Below, in pieces: positions 19,857 to 28,354 of a stretch of DNA of 29,462 nt. Within the stretch, counting starts at the first letter, position 1. Every line of letters starts with the position of its first letter. Under the pieces are notes generated by a model that did no database searches, was not told the origin of the DNA, and saw nothing but the letters and a program-made list of their open reading frames with translations. The position numbers were made by a program, and so were the translations under genes. Origin of the DNA: Diphasiastrum complanatum (lineage: Eukaryota > Streptophyta > Lycopodiopsida > Lycopodiales > Lycopodiaceae); the NCBI GenBank assembly GCA_029204225.1, contig MU836405.1, forward strand, positions 1 through 29,462. Direction: 5' to 3'.

Positions 19857-21320
19857 AAAATACTACATCACTTTAAAGCAATGGAAGACGAGATGATATC
19901 CATGGAGCAGAACAATATCTATAATCTAGAGCCATTACCAGCAGATAGGAAGACTGTAAAGTGCAAATGGGTTTTCATATACAAGTATGGACCTGATGGC
20001 AACGTATCCAAATACAAGGCCAGATTGGTGGCAAAAGATTTCTCTCAAAAGTATGGTATTGACTCTACTGAAACCTTTTCTCCAGACGTAAAGCATTCGT
20101 CCTTACGCTTACTATTTGCATATGCAGCAGCATACAGTCTCAAGATCCACATAGTGGATGAAAAACACGCCTTCCTACATGGCGAGTTGAATAAAGAGGT
20201 CTATATGGACCAACCACCAGAATTTATCTGCTCCCGCTTTGCAAACTACGTCTGCCAAATGCAAATAAGCATATACGGACTAAAGCAGTCTGCCAGGCAG
20301 TGGTATAAGAAGAAGGATCACACTCTTAGATCCTTAGGATTTCAGCCATTGATGGTCGACTACAATGTCTATAAAAAGGTCACAGATGGAAAAATCATTA
20401 TTATAGTAGTCTACGTGGATGATACTTTGATTCTATCCAGAAGCGATGAGCTGATTTCTCAGGTGAAGTATGATATTTCACAGCATTTTGAAATATCAGA
20501 CCTAGGAGAAGCAAGATGCTACCTAGGATTGCAGATTGACAAAGATCTTGACGGAGGGAAGCTGTATCTTCACCAGTCAAGATACATCCAAAAAATCACT
20601 GATGATTTTCAAATGACAGACTGCAAGAGAGCTAATATGTCGATGGTTGCTAGAACGATTCTGACCAAGCAAGACTGCCCATAGAATGCAGAAGAGCAGG
20701 AAGCCATGCAGAATGTGCCCTACAGAAGATTAATTGGATCACACATGTACTTGGTAGATAACACACGCCCTGACATTGTTATGCAGTTTTCATAATGAGC
20801 CAATTTAATATCAATCCAGGCCCTATGCACTGGAAGATAACCAAGAGAATTCTGCAATACCTTTAATAGAAAAAAATTATGGGCTGTGTTTCTCTCAGCA
20901 TGAAGGATTCCAGATCAAATCCTACAGCAATGCAAGTTGGGCATCCCTGAAAGATGACTGCAAGAGCATCTCAAGAGGATGCACAATAGTAGTCAATGCA
21001 GTTGTGATATGGATCAGCATGAAGTAGGAAGTAGACCATGACTGTAGAAGCAAAGTACGTTGTAGCAGCCAAGATGGCGAATGAGCTTACACGGCTCAAG
21101 CAGTTCCTTGACGGACTAGGAGAGAACTCCAACGAGCCACTGCTACTATTCATGGACTATACGTCCTCATTCATCTGACGAAGGATCCAGTGTTTCATTC
21201 TAGGACAAAACACATTGCTATCAGATATCATCTGATAAGAGATCTGGTTGAGAAAGACAAGCTGAAGACCGTGTTTATTTCAATGAAACAGATGGTGGCT
21301 GATATATTCACAAAGTGTCC
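19857..21320 (+). pseudogene. copia pol, element 5: reverse transcriptase and RNase H
   Basis: An open frame from 19881 to 20684 (267 residues, starting just inside a typical HFKAMEDEM context) carries KCKWVFIYKYGPDGNVSKYKAR, FLHGELNKEVYMDQPP, IYGLKQSARQWYKK and an intact YVDD at 20412-20423, then DLGEARCYLGLQI. After a stop the protein continues through several frames: RRLIGSHMYL, RPDIVM, a decayed central RNase H with stops near 20795 and 20865, then FHSRTKHIAIRYHLIRDLVEKD and QMVADIFTK at about 21190-21315. Gag, protease and integrase are absent. It ends where minus-strand copia begins near 21320, with no polypurine tract or LTR. Confidence 0.9.
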
Positions 21321-22330
21321 TCAATCTCTCTCTTCAATTGGCAATAGTGTGAAAATTTCACGAACTTCACGTCTCTACTCAGCACCATCTTCTTTGAGGT
21401 TGGGTTGTAGAGTCGGTAGATCTATGAATCGTTCGAGTATCCAGCCATGGCTATTAGCTCTGACTTTTCGTCGAGCTTACTTCTCTTTTCTTTTGGTATG
21501 TGCATGTATGCTGCACATCCAAACACACATACGTACAACAGATCGGGCTTTTTACTTGTCCACATTTCATATGATATTTTGTCTTCCAAGGCTGTCATTG
21601 TTGATTAGTTCTGCAGATGTGCAACAGCAGCAATTGCCTTGACCTAAAATTGACTCGACATTTGTGCTTGTGCCATCATGCACTTCACTCCTTCGACTAG
21701 TGTCCCATTTCTTCTTTCTGCTATACCATTATATTGTGGTGTGTAAGCAGGTGTGGATTCAATGCTTTATTCCTATGTCCTGGTAGAAGCTTGAAAACTC
21801 TTTGCTTGAATACTCACCTCCATTGTCGGACCTAATTGTCTGCAACTTTTTGGAGGTATGTCTCTCAACAAATCCACAAATCTTGAAGGGATCAAACACT
21901 TCTAATTTTCTCTTTATGTAGTATATTGTTGTCATCAAACTGTAATCACCAATGAAAGTGATGAAGTATCATGATCTTGAGAGAGAGTCGACTTTCATCG
22001 GTCCACATACATTTGGGTGAACAAGCTTAAGAATGTCCTTGGCTCTTCTACCGTCATGCACAAATGGACTTCGATATTATTTTTCCTTTTGACAAGCTTC
22101 ATAGAATTTGGTGTTTGGTCTTGTTATCTTTAGACTTGTGACAATCTCTTTTCTACTCATGTTGTACAAACTTTTCATATTCTGATAATACATTCTTCTA
22201 TGTCAGAGATGATTTTCATTTTTTGATGCATTTAATATGGTATTGTGCCTGCTAATAATCTTTGCTTGGTAAAGATTTTCCTATCTTGATCCAACAATCA
22301 GCAGTTTACTTGATTTGCTGAATTATTTGG
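21321..22330 (-). pseudogene. copia integrase, element 6
   Basis: No long ORF survives, but the minus strand reads through in pieces. It shows the zinc region (MYYQNMKSLYNMSRKEIVTS, then KFYEACQK, about 22205-22090), then VCGPMKVDSLSRS, FITFIGDYS (first catalytic aspartate area), TIRSDNGGEYSS near 21815 and the C-terminal FGCAAYMHIPKEKRSKLDEKS (about 21525-21460), ending with KKMVLSRDVKF near 21370. The pol continuation (reverse transcriptase) is absent, replaced by oppositely oriented element 5. Protease is also missing between this and gag. Confidence 0.82.
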
Positions 22331-23037
22331 CATATATTCTAGTTAAACAGGACTCATGCACCAAGATCGGCGATTCTCGGCAAGTCTCTTCTAAGTGTTG
22401 GCACGTAAAGTGCTCCTTGTAGTTCTGCATATCTGGACAGTGTACATAGATGTAGAGTGCCGATGTCTTTGACTTGTCCTTTTTGAAATGTTGATGATGC
22501 TCTTTGCCTCTCCCTCTTGGCTTGTCCTTTGTGAAGTATGCTTTCACCTCTTCATCATTCTTCAAGAAAAGTTGATTGATCCTCAAAAGCTTGTTCTCTT
22601 GCCTACACTCCTCGAAAATGAGAACTCCTTATAGTGCCTCCAAGATTGGAAGCTCCTCCCTATCTCATAAGATTGAAGAAGGTTGTCAAATTCTTCCTTC
22701 AAACCATTTAGGATCACTTGCATTAGCTCTCTTGGATTGAGGTGGTCTCCTATGTAAGCAAGCTCTCTATGAAGATCTTTGACTCTCAAAACATAATTTG
22801 AGGCACTCTCATCACTCCTTTGGAAGCTTTGCCTTGATGTGTTCCTTGCCTCATCCTTGCCCTCTTCTTGTACTTTTGGACCTCTTGGAGTACTTGAGGC
22901 TCCTCCTCAAGTCCTAGCACAATCTCCATCACATCTTGGAGTACCAAAATGGATTCCATTCTTGCCTTCCAAATGGCATAATTGGAGGTGTTCGATCTCT
23001 CATCATGCTCCAACAAAAAGGAATCTATGGAAGCCAT
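22323..23037 (-). pseudogene. copia gag, element 6
   Basis: On the minus strand the ATG at 23037 opens MASIDSFLLEHDER, then SNTSNYAIWKARMESILVL, similar to the gag starts of element 1 (598) and element 7 (27465). The frame breaks near 22830. MRVKDLHRELAYIGDHLNPREL and LMQVILNGLKEEFDNLLQSY follow (22789-22670), then RGRGKEHHQHFKKDKSK just before the expected zinc knuckle (about 22520-22470). The knuckle and protease are deleted, with sequence resuming at the block after the protease (VPTLRRDLPRI-like, near 22390). Confidence 0.85.
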
Positions 23038-23741
23038 CTTCCCTTGAGAAATTGTCTTCTAATGGATCAAAAAGTGTTGTCTCTCTCAATAATGGATTCA
23101 ATAAAGGTGTGCTACCAGCTCCAATATGGGAGGCTTGCAACTATGTGTGAGACCTATCTCACTAGCTCTACCAATTTCTCTCAAACTAGATCAAACTCTC
23201 ATCCAAAGATGGAGCAAGGACAAATTTAGGTCAACTTGACCCAAGCACATGAAAATCACTAAGAAAATCTACAAAAGACTCAAATAAAAATGATTTGCAT
23301 GAAACTATGTAGTTATGACCTCAAAAAACTGTCTAGATCTCAAATAGATAAGATTGGCAAGCTTTTTTCTAAGTTTTTGGATCAAACAAGCAAGATATGA
23401 GTCAAACAAAAAGTGTCCAACTAGGTTGGGTGTCCTACCCACCTTAATTCAAATGGATATAACTTTTGATTGGCATATCCAATTGATGTGAAACAAATTG
23501 CAAAACAATCTTGACTCTAATATCTTTCTAGCAGGCTATCAAGGACTTGCTTTAGATTTTCCTTGGAGAAACACCAACCATTCATATTTTGGTGATCTCA
23601 CATGTGATTGAGCAGTACAGTTCATATAGTACCCAACATGGATCAATCCAATATGATTTTGATCCATTTTGACTCTAAAATCCCTTGATATTTTTGGTAG
23701 ATTTTTCATCACTCTCGACGTATGCATGGATATCTTAGGTA
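23038..23741 (-). other. Leader of copia element 6
   Basis: About 700 bases with no coding frame lie between the gag start and the primer site on the minus strand. Only short antisense frames occur. Position and lack of coding content fit an untranslated leader. Confidence 0.65.
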
Positions 23742-23754
23742 GGATCTGATACCA
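23742..23754 (-). other. Primer-binding site of copia element 6
   Basis: The minus strand reads TGGTATCAGATCC directly after an LTR terminus (TTCAACA). This is the Met-tRNA-type site with a change near its end. It fixes the orientation of element 6. Confidence 0.85.
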
Positions 23755-23843
23755 TGTTGAATTTCACACGTGTGGGAGTCCCCAAAAGTGTGATTATAAT
23801 CTCCTAAGATTTGGTGATTGCACATAGATCAAGCATAGATTGA
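23755..23843 (-). repeat. Terminal 89 bp of the 5' LTR of element 6
   Basis: On the minus strand it ends CACACGTGTGAAATTCAACA, nearly the same as the end of the solo LTR at 19083, and it aligns to it back to about 18985 (CAATCTA, CTTGATCT, CTTAGGAGAT in order). The LTR is cut at about 23843, where an unrelated ORF begins. Confidence 0.75.
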
Positions 23844-25519
23844 AAGCCTGAAGGGTTTGAAGACGAGGATATTTTTGAAGAAGAAGAGACCTTGGCACCT
23901 ATTCCACGCCTACCAACGATAGTACCATCAGGGTCTCTTGCTGCTGCCACCTCCACGACTGTTGATTCTGGTGATGCTCTTGGGTTAGTTTCAAGCCTTG
24001 GGCAAGTGATCCAGTCTATGCTGGATAAGAAGAAGGAAATGGAACAGAGGATCTCTGATTTAGGATCCGAAAACACTCTGATCAGCCAGAAAATTGTCCA
24101 GTTGAATCGAGAGGTGAAGATAGCCAAGCAACATGAAGAAAAGGCTGAAAGCAAAAAGACATTGGCCCAGCAACAAATTGATCGCTTGGAAACCTACATC
24201 AGCTCCCTGCAAAATGCCTTGACAACCACACAAGATCAGGTAGATAAGATAGTGCAAGATGCCAAGCAATAGGGCAGCTACTGAAGGGACAATTACAAAT
24301 GGTCGAACAAGATCGCACACAACTTCAAGGTGAACTGGATGTGACCACCCTTGAGCATGATGCATATCTGCAAACACAAATACCTGATCATCCGGTCACA
24401 CCGACGGAGATTGCATATTTGTTCAAGAAAGTGGAAACATACAAAGTGGCCCTTCAGAAATTCCAAGGCCGCTTTGATAGGTTCAAAGGAGCAGCTTCAA
24501 CCGAGTTAGCAAAGGCAAAAGAGACCATCAACGACTATGAAAAACCCGCCGCTCAAGTGTTGGAAGCCGGACCACAAATCTCCATCTCGGTCATGCCGCA
24601 ATTCTCCCCTTCGCGCCAATAAGCCGTACAGATGGATACATGGGTTGATTTGAGCATGGACCAGGAAGGAGCTCCAGATCTAGCAGATCAACCGCCAACT
24701 ATACCGATAGTGCAAGCGGGTCCATCCTCATCAAGGACAAGCCATTTATTTAGAAGGCCCATCAGCGTCGAGGACCAGATCCAGACCTTCTTAAAGCAGC
24801 ATCCACATGAGTCCTTGCGTGGTGGATGGGTTCTCAAATTAAAGACCTCTGAGATTAAAGTCGACAAAGAATTGGACAACATACCTGCCTTGGAAGAGCA
24901 GCCGGCATGGAGAATCACGATTTTTGAAAAAACTCCGAAATCAATTAGGAGTTACATCGCCAGCCCTCGCCAGTTGTGGGTAGATCCTTATTACGTGCCA
25001 ATGCCGCGAAGACAAAAATGAAAAGATTTGGGATTGGCTATGGATAAAATCACCATCCATACGCCCAATTGGCCAATTATCCACCAGTCTTACACCTGGA
25101 ATATTTCAGTGGATTTTCATTGGGCCTTACAAGCATATCAGAGAGAGTATGTCCACTCTCCGGATCCAATGGTACGACAATCGGCAATGTTTGCAAAAGA
25201 TCTAATTCTTTTGGCGTCAGTGGCAACCAAATGGGACGATTGCCTTCCTACCATGGCATTTGATCCAAATAAGCCGATGGCCTCAGAGCAAATCAAAGAT
25301 CAGTTGCAGATTGCTCGACTGTATTTCCGTGCGGCTATGATGGGAGGCTCTTGGAAATCCCGCTTCACCTCATGGACAACTTTCAAGTGGATTGCCGGAG
25401 CCCACCGTTGTTTCCTACCGCATAATTTGGATTTCAATACTGCATGCCTTGACTTTATGGAGAAGGTGCAGTACCATTTAATTAAGATTCGGCGCGAAGC
25501 CAATAAAAGTTCCCAATAA
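23844..25519 (+). pseudogene. Unrecognised coiled-coil ORF of an LTR element (frameshift, two stops)
   Basis: The frame is open from 23844 without a start codon, so its 5' end is missing. The first part (to 24272) begins with an acidic stretch (EDEDIFEEEE) and a Pro/Ala/Ser-rich part. A coiled coil of about 85 residues follows (KKKEMEQRISDLGSENTLIS, then heptad-like E/K/Q sequence). A one-base shift near 24270 moves the rest to another frame, which runs to 25519 through stops at 24620 and about 25019. That part has more coiled coil, a Pro/Ser linker, a segment with SVEDQIQTFLKQHPHESLRG and RSYIASPRQLWVDPYYVP, and a C-terminal Trp-rich domain (WNISVDFHWALQAYQREY, SRFTSWTTFKWIAGAHRCF). The total is about 555 residues. 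I find no gag knuckle, protease, integrase or polymerase motif. It lies 38 bases upstream of a polypurine tract and LTR, so it is probably the gene of a non-autonomous or envelope-position ORF-bearing LTR element. Function unknown. Confidence 0.7.
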
Positions 25520-25556
25520 CTGCATATTGCAGGTGTCGTGGGACCACCAACAGTTT

Positions 25557-25569
25557 TGGTGGGGGATAT
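25557..25569 (+). other. Polypurine tract before LTR C
   Basis: TTGGTGGGGGATAT immediately precedes TGTTGGAGGG. The G-rich run next to a TGTTG start is the usual plus-strand primer arrangement, and it marks the 3' end of the element carrying the 23844 ORF. Confidence 0.65.
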
Positions 25570-26259
25570 TGTTGGAGGGTTTGCGGATCCCAAGGCAACC
25601 CTAACCCTAGTTAATAAGTGAGAGGGATTTGGCACCTTGCGTGTGTAAGTCCAACCCAATGATCACATAGTTATTTGATTGACTAGTTAAAAGTTAATAA
25701 AAGGACTTTAGGCCTTTTTGCGGGACTTTTAATGTCACAGGACCTAAATGTCAAGTTAGTGAATAAAGTTGGGTTTTCCTCCAATTTTGATGGTTCCCAC
25801 ACTTTTTTAAATTTGAATAAAAAGAGAGGCAAGATTGGACCAATAGGATTTAGAGGCCAGGGTCCTCCTCTCTACTATAAAAAGGGACCAACTCGAGTTG
25901 TTCCTGATGTTCATTTCCTCATTTCAATAAAGCAGATTGGTTCTCTTTAGAAATAGATTGATGAATGTCCTTGCTTTTCCTCTCTTCTCCTCCGTTTCTC
26001 ATGTTTTCTTTGGATTTTGCTAATTGTTGGATCTGATCATTATTGGGATTGCTATTTCTTATGCTTTTTGTGAGAGAGAAAGGGAGAGAGAGAAGAGTAA
26101 GGTTCTATCATTGTTGTGGATTTAGGGTTAATGGAAGTAGGATTAATGGATGTAGTGTTAATGCTTAGTGTTAATGGATGTTAGCGTTAGATCCTCCATT
26201 CATGTTGAAATCTGAACTATACTATCGCTCTCATGGGAACGAACCTCCGCGTGACAACT
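25570..26259 (+). repeat. 3' LTR (LTR C), related to the repeats at 8617 and 10282
   Basis: It starts TGTTGGAGGG. Shared blocks with the other two repeats come in the same order: TAATAAGTG...GAGGG, GTGTAAGTCCAACCCAATGA (GTGTAAGCCCAACCCAATGA at 8617), ACCAATAGGATTTA-like, TATA box and AATAAA. A TATA box lies at 25876-25883 and AATAAA at 25926-25931. The right end is inferred near GACAACT at 26259 from the length of the relatives (670-678 bp). It lacks their long CT tract, having only GAGAGAGAAAGGGAGAGAGAG at 26071-26091. Confidence 0.7.
25876..25931 (+). promoter_or_regulatory. TATA box and polyadenylation signal of LTR C
   Basis: TATAAAAAGG at 25876 and AATAAA at 25926-25931 lie 50 bases apart, a compact promoter-plus-poly(A) layout typical of an LTR R region. 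A CCAAT motif lies about 36 bases upstream of the TATA box. Confidence 0.65.
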
Positions 26260-26330
26260 AACTTCATCTCTTTGATGCTAGATTGACTAGATCTTGGATT
26301 TAGCTTAGGCAAGAGAAGAAACCCACCACA

Positions 26331-26745
26331 GGTGCGCACAATGCGCCACATCATCTATTAGATCGCTTTCTACTGTCGACAGACTCTGACATGGTATCAT
26401 TGCCAAGTGGAGATCCTATACGAGCAAGTGGGGGTGTGCTTCGCCCTGTGCTCACTTGAGTGAGGGTGTTGGAGGATGCAAGATACACATAGTGGTCTGC
26501 TTTCATAAAAGGCACAAAAAAGAGTGCATTTGTCCCATAAGTAAATGGAGACTAAAACATCCCCCACATATAAGCTCATCATAGACACAACACCCTTTTC
26601 CCCTAGTACCAGCCCTTTTGGAGTCAAAGAGAGAAGATGGCAGGTGGCTAGGTGGTGGGGATCGGATCCCACGTGTGGCCCGCAGGTGCACACAATGCGC
26701 CACATCGTCTACTAGACCACTTTTTGCTGTCGACAAACTCTAACA
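26331..26745 (+). mobile_element. Possible TRIM-like miniature LTR element (left LTR truncated)
   Basis: A 61-base LTR end (26331-26391, ending GTCGACAGACTCTGACA) is followed by TGGTATCATTGC (26392-26403), close to the Met-type primer site. Then come only 75 bases to GAGTGAGGG and a TGTTGGAGGATGC start at 26467. That second LTR runs 279 bp to CTCTAACA at 26745, and its last ~60 bases repeat the left LTR end. A primer site and polypurine tract enclosing a tiny coding-free interior is the TRIM layout. The polypurine tract is weak and the left LTR start is missing. Confidence 0.5.
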
Positions 26746-26882
26746 GCCCTCTTGGGGTCAAAGGGGAAAGATGGTGGGTGGCTAGTAGGTGGTGGGGATG
26801 GAATCCCAAGCGCGGCCCGCTGGTGTGCACAATGCACCACATCGTCTACTAGACCGCTCTCCGCTGTCGACAAACTCTAACA
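26612..26882 (+). repeat. Tandem duplication of about 135 bp at the end of the TRIM-like LTR
   Basis: 26612-26745 and 26746-26882 are direct copies: both begin GCCCTNTTGG, share GATGGNNGGTGGCTAG, GGTGGGGAT and CACATCGTCTACTAGACC, and end GTCGACAAACTCTAACA. The LTR terminus was therefore duplicated, or two insertions share it. Confidence 0.85.
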
Positions 26883-27465
26883 TCCTCTTGATAGAAGCCT
26901 AGACTCCTCATTCACCAAGATTTCTTGCAAGTCTTCCATACTTGGCAATGTCTTTTGAATAGAAAAATTTTATACAAGATTAGGATGATCATCCAACAAG
27001 CCATTAAGAACTACTTGAACAAGTTATAAGGCTCCTTAATGCTTTCATCAATACATGGTAACTCATTATTGAATTATTTAACCCTAAAAACAAAAACATG
27101 AGCACTTTCATCCATCTTTTGTAAAATTTGAAAGATTTTCCTCCTAAGGGTCATAGCCCTTGATGTGGACTAGACTCATAAACCTTCTTTAAAGCTCTCC
27201 AAGCCTCACTAGATGAAGTACACTTACCAACTTCCTTGAGAAGTTCATTTGTCACATTCATTTTGATCACATGAAGGGCTTCCTTTGGCCTCCTATCATA
27301 CCTAAATTGTTCTTGAGGTGCCAAATGTCTCTCATCCACACCTGCAACAATGTCCATCAACTCATTCATCTCAAGGAGAAACTCCATTCTCACCTTCCAA
27401 GTTGAATAGTTGTTTGAGGTAAGTCTATCATTGCTCTCCAACAAGAAGCCTCCATTTGTAGCCAT
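26883..27465 (-). pseudogene. copia gag, element 7, close relative of element 1
   Basis: On the minus strand the ATG at 27465 opens MATNGGFLLESNDRLTSNNY, and SNNYSTWKVRMEFLLEMNEL and MNVTNELLKEVGKCTSS follow, nearly the same as element 1 gag but without its frameshift. The open frame ends at 27151. Gag sequence continues in other frames with stops, ending near EILVNEESRLLSRG at 26890. The sequence is cut there by the duplicated TRIM-like LTR, so knuckle and pol are absent. Confidence 0.9.
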
Positions 27466-27820
27466 GTTGAAATGATATGATCTTCTCTTTCAACCTATAC
27501 CAATGCACTTAGCACTCTCTTGAAAGTCAACAAATGAATCCAAGAAGAAATCACAAAGATATGGAACCTCTCAAATCTCTTTGTTGCACAAAACTAGCCA
27601 ATCCAACACGTAGAATTGATGACACTTGATCACAACATCATCAATCTACAATATCCTGAACTTTTACACTCTCCTAAGATTGAAACACACAATATCATAA
27701 ACTTTTGCACTCTCCTTAGATTGCACCCCTTGGTCAAAACCGACTTTTGACTCTATTACACATCAAATTATTTCTTACAAGTGTCAAAACCCTATTCATG
27801 TGCCTATCTAGCTCGAGATT
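27466..27820 (-). other. Leader of copia element 7
   Basis: On the minus strand it tracks the element 1 leader: both contain GTGTGTTTCAATC, GTTGATCAAG/GTGATCAAG and GAGATTTGAGAGG, then CATATCTTTGTGATTTCTTC before the gag ATG. The similarity fades near 27820, where an LTR fragment begins. The primer site expected between them is not visible. Confidence 0.65.
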
Positions 27821-28065
27821 GCATCATGACTCACTTTTGGCTCAATAGAGGCATTACATGTGGATTTTGCCGATTTGCCATCTATGCCAATTTTTGGTCC
27901 TATCACAGCTCTACACAAAGAAGATTGACATAAAAACTTTATGAAACCCCTAAGACTAAGATAAACTATTTTACACATGTGGGAACATGCTCCACATATG
28001 TGAAATGTACTCACAAATATAAAAAACATGAAATTGCCAAGCTAGATTTTTGCCAATTTTTCACA
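27821..28065 (-). repeat. Truncated copia LTR on the minus strand
   Basis: On the minus strand it begins TGTGAAAAATTGG after a short purine tract (GAGGAG). About 170 bases in, it has TTGGCATAGATGGCAAAT and ATTGAGCCAAAA, as in the solo LTR at 18348. It is cut near 27820, where leader sequence of element 7 takes over. It is either the 3' LTR of the element to its right or a recombination product joining two elements. Confidence 0.6.
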
Positions 28066-28354
28066 CTCCTCAAAAAGATAGCTTGGAAAGGTACTAGATC
28101 ATTTGAGAAGTTTGTGAAACTTTTTGAGTGGATCCTTTTGTATGTACATGAAGTAGAAAACCAGCAAAAGGATCCATCATAGCAGCACCTCACCAAATCC
28201 ATGATAAAATCTCTTTGGTAGAAATCTCTTGCCAATATCTTTGAAGAGTACTCCACCAATTTGCCACTCTAACCATGTGCTTCCTCCATGCTTGATGATG
28301 GCATTTGATTTGAAAGCTCCACTTGCATGATGGCTACACCATAAATAGAGAAAG
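28066..28354 (-). other. Non-coding stretch between a long ORF and the LTR
   Basis: Lying downstream of the minus-strand ORF and upstream of the LTR, it has no reverse transcriptase or RNase H sequence. The small frames here are not credible. It is probably 3' non-coding sequence of a rearranged element. Confidence 0.4.

Noticed and set aside
22839-23229. Plus-strand ORFs of about 100 residues
   Set aside because: They are antisense to the gag and leader of copia element 6 and show no independent features.
23804-24377. Two minus-strand ORFs of 105-116 residues
   Set aside because: They are antisense shadows of the coiled-coil ORF on the plus strand.
26397-26852. Several Cys/His-containing minus-strand ORFs suggesting a zinc protein
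   Set aside because: They overlap each other in different frames within the tandemly repeated TRIM-like LTR, and the apparent Cys/His pattern repeats with the DNA unit.
27979-28259. Short ORFs on both strands
   Set aside because: They lie across the LTR fragment and 3' non-coding sequence, with no domain and no support from neighbouring frames.
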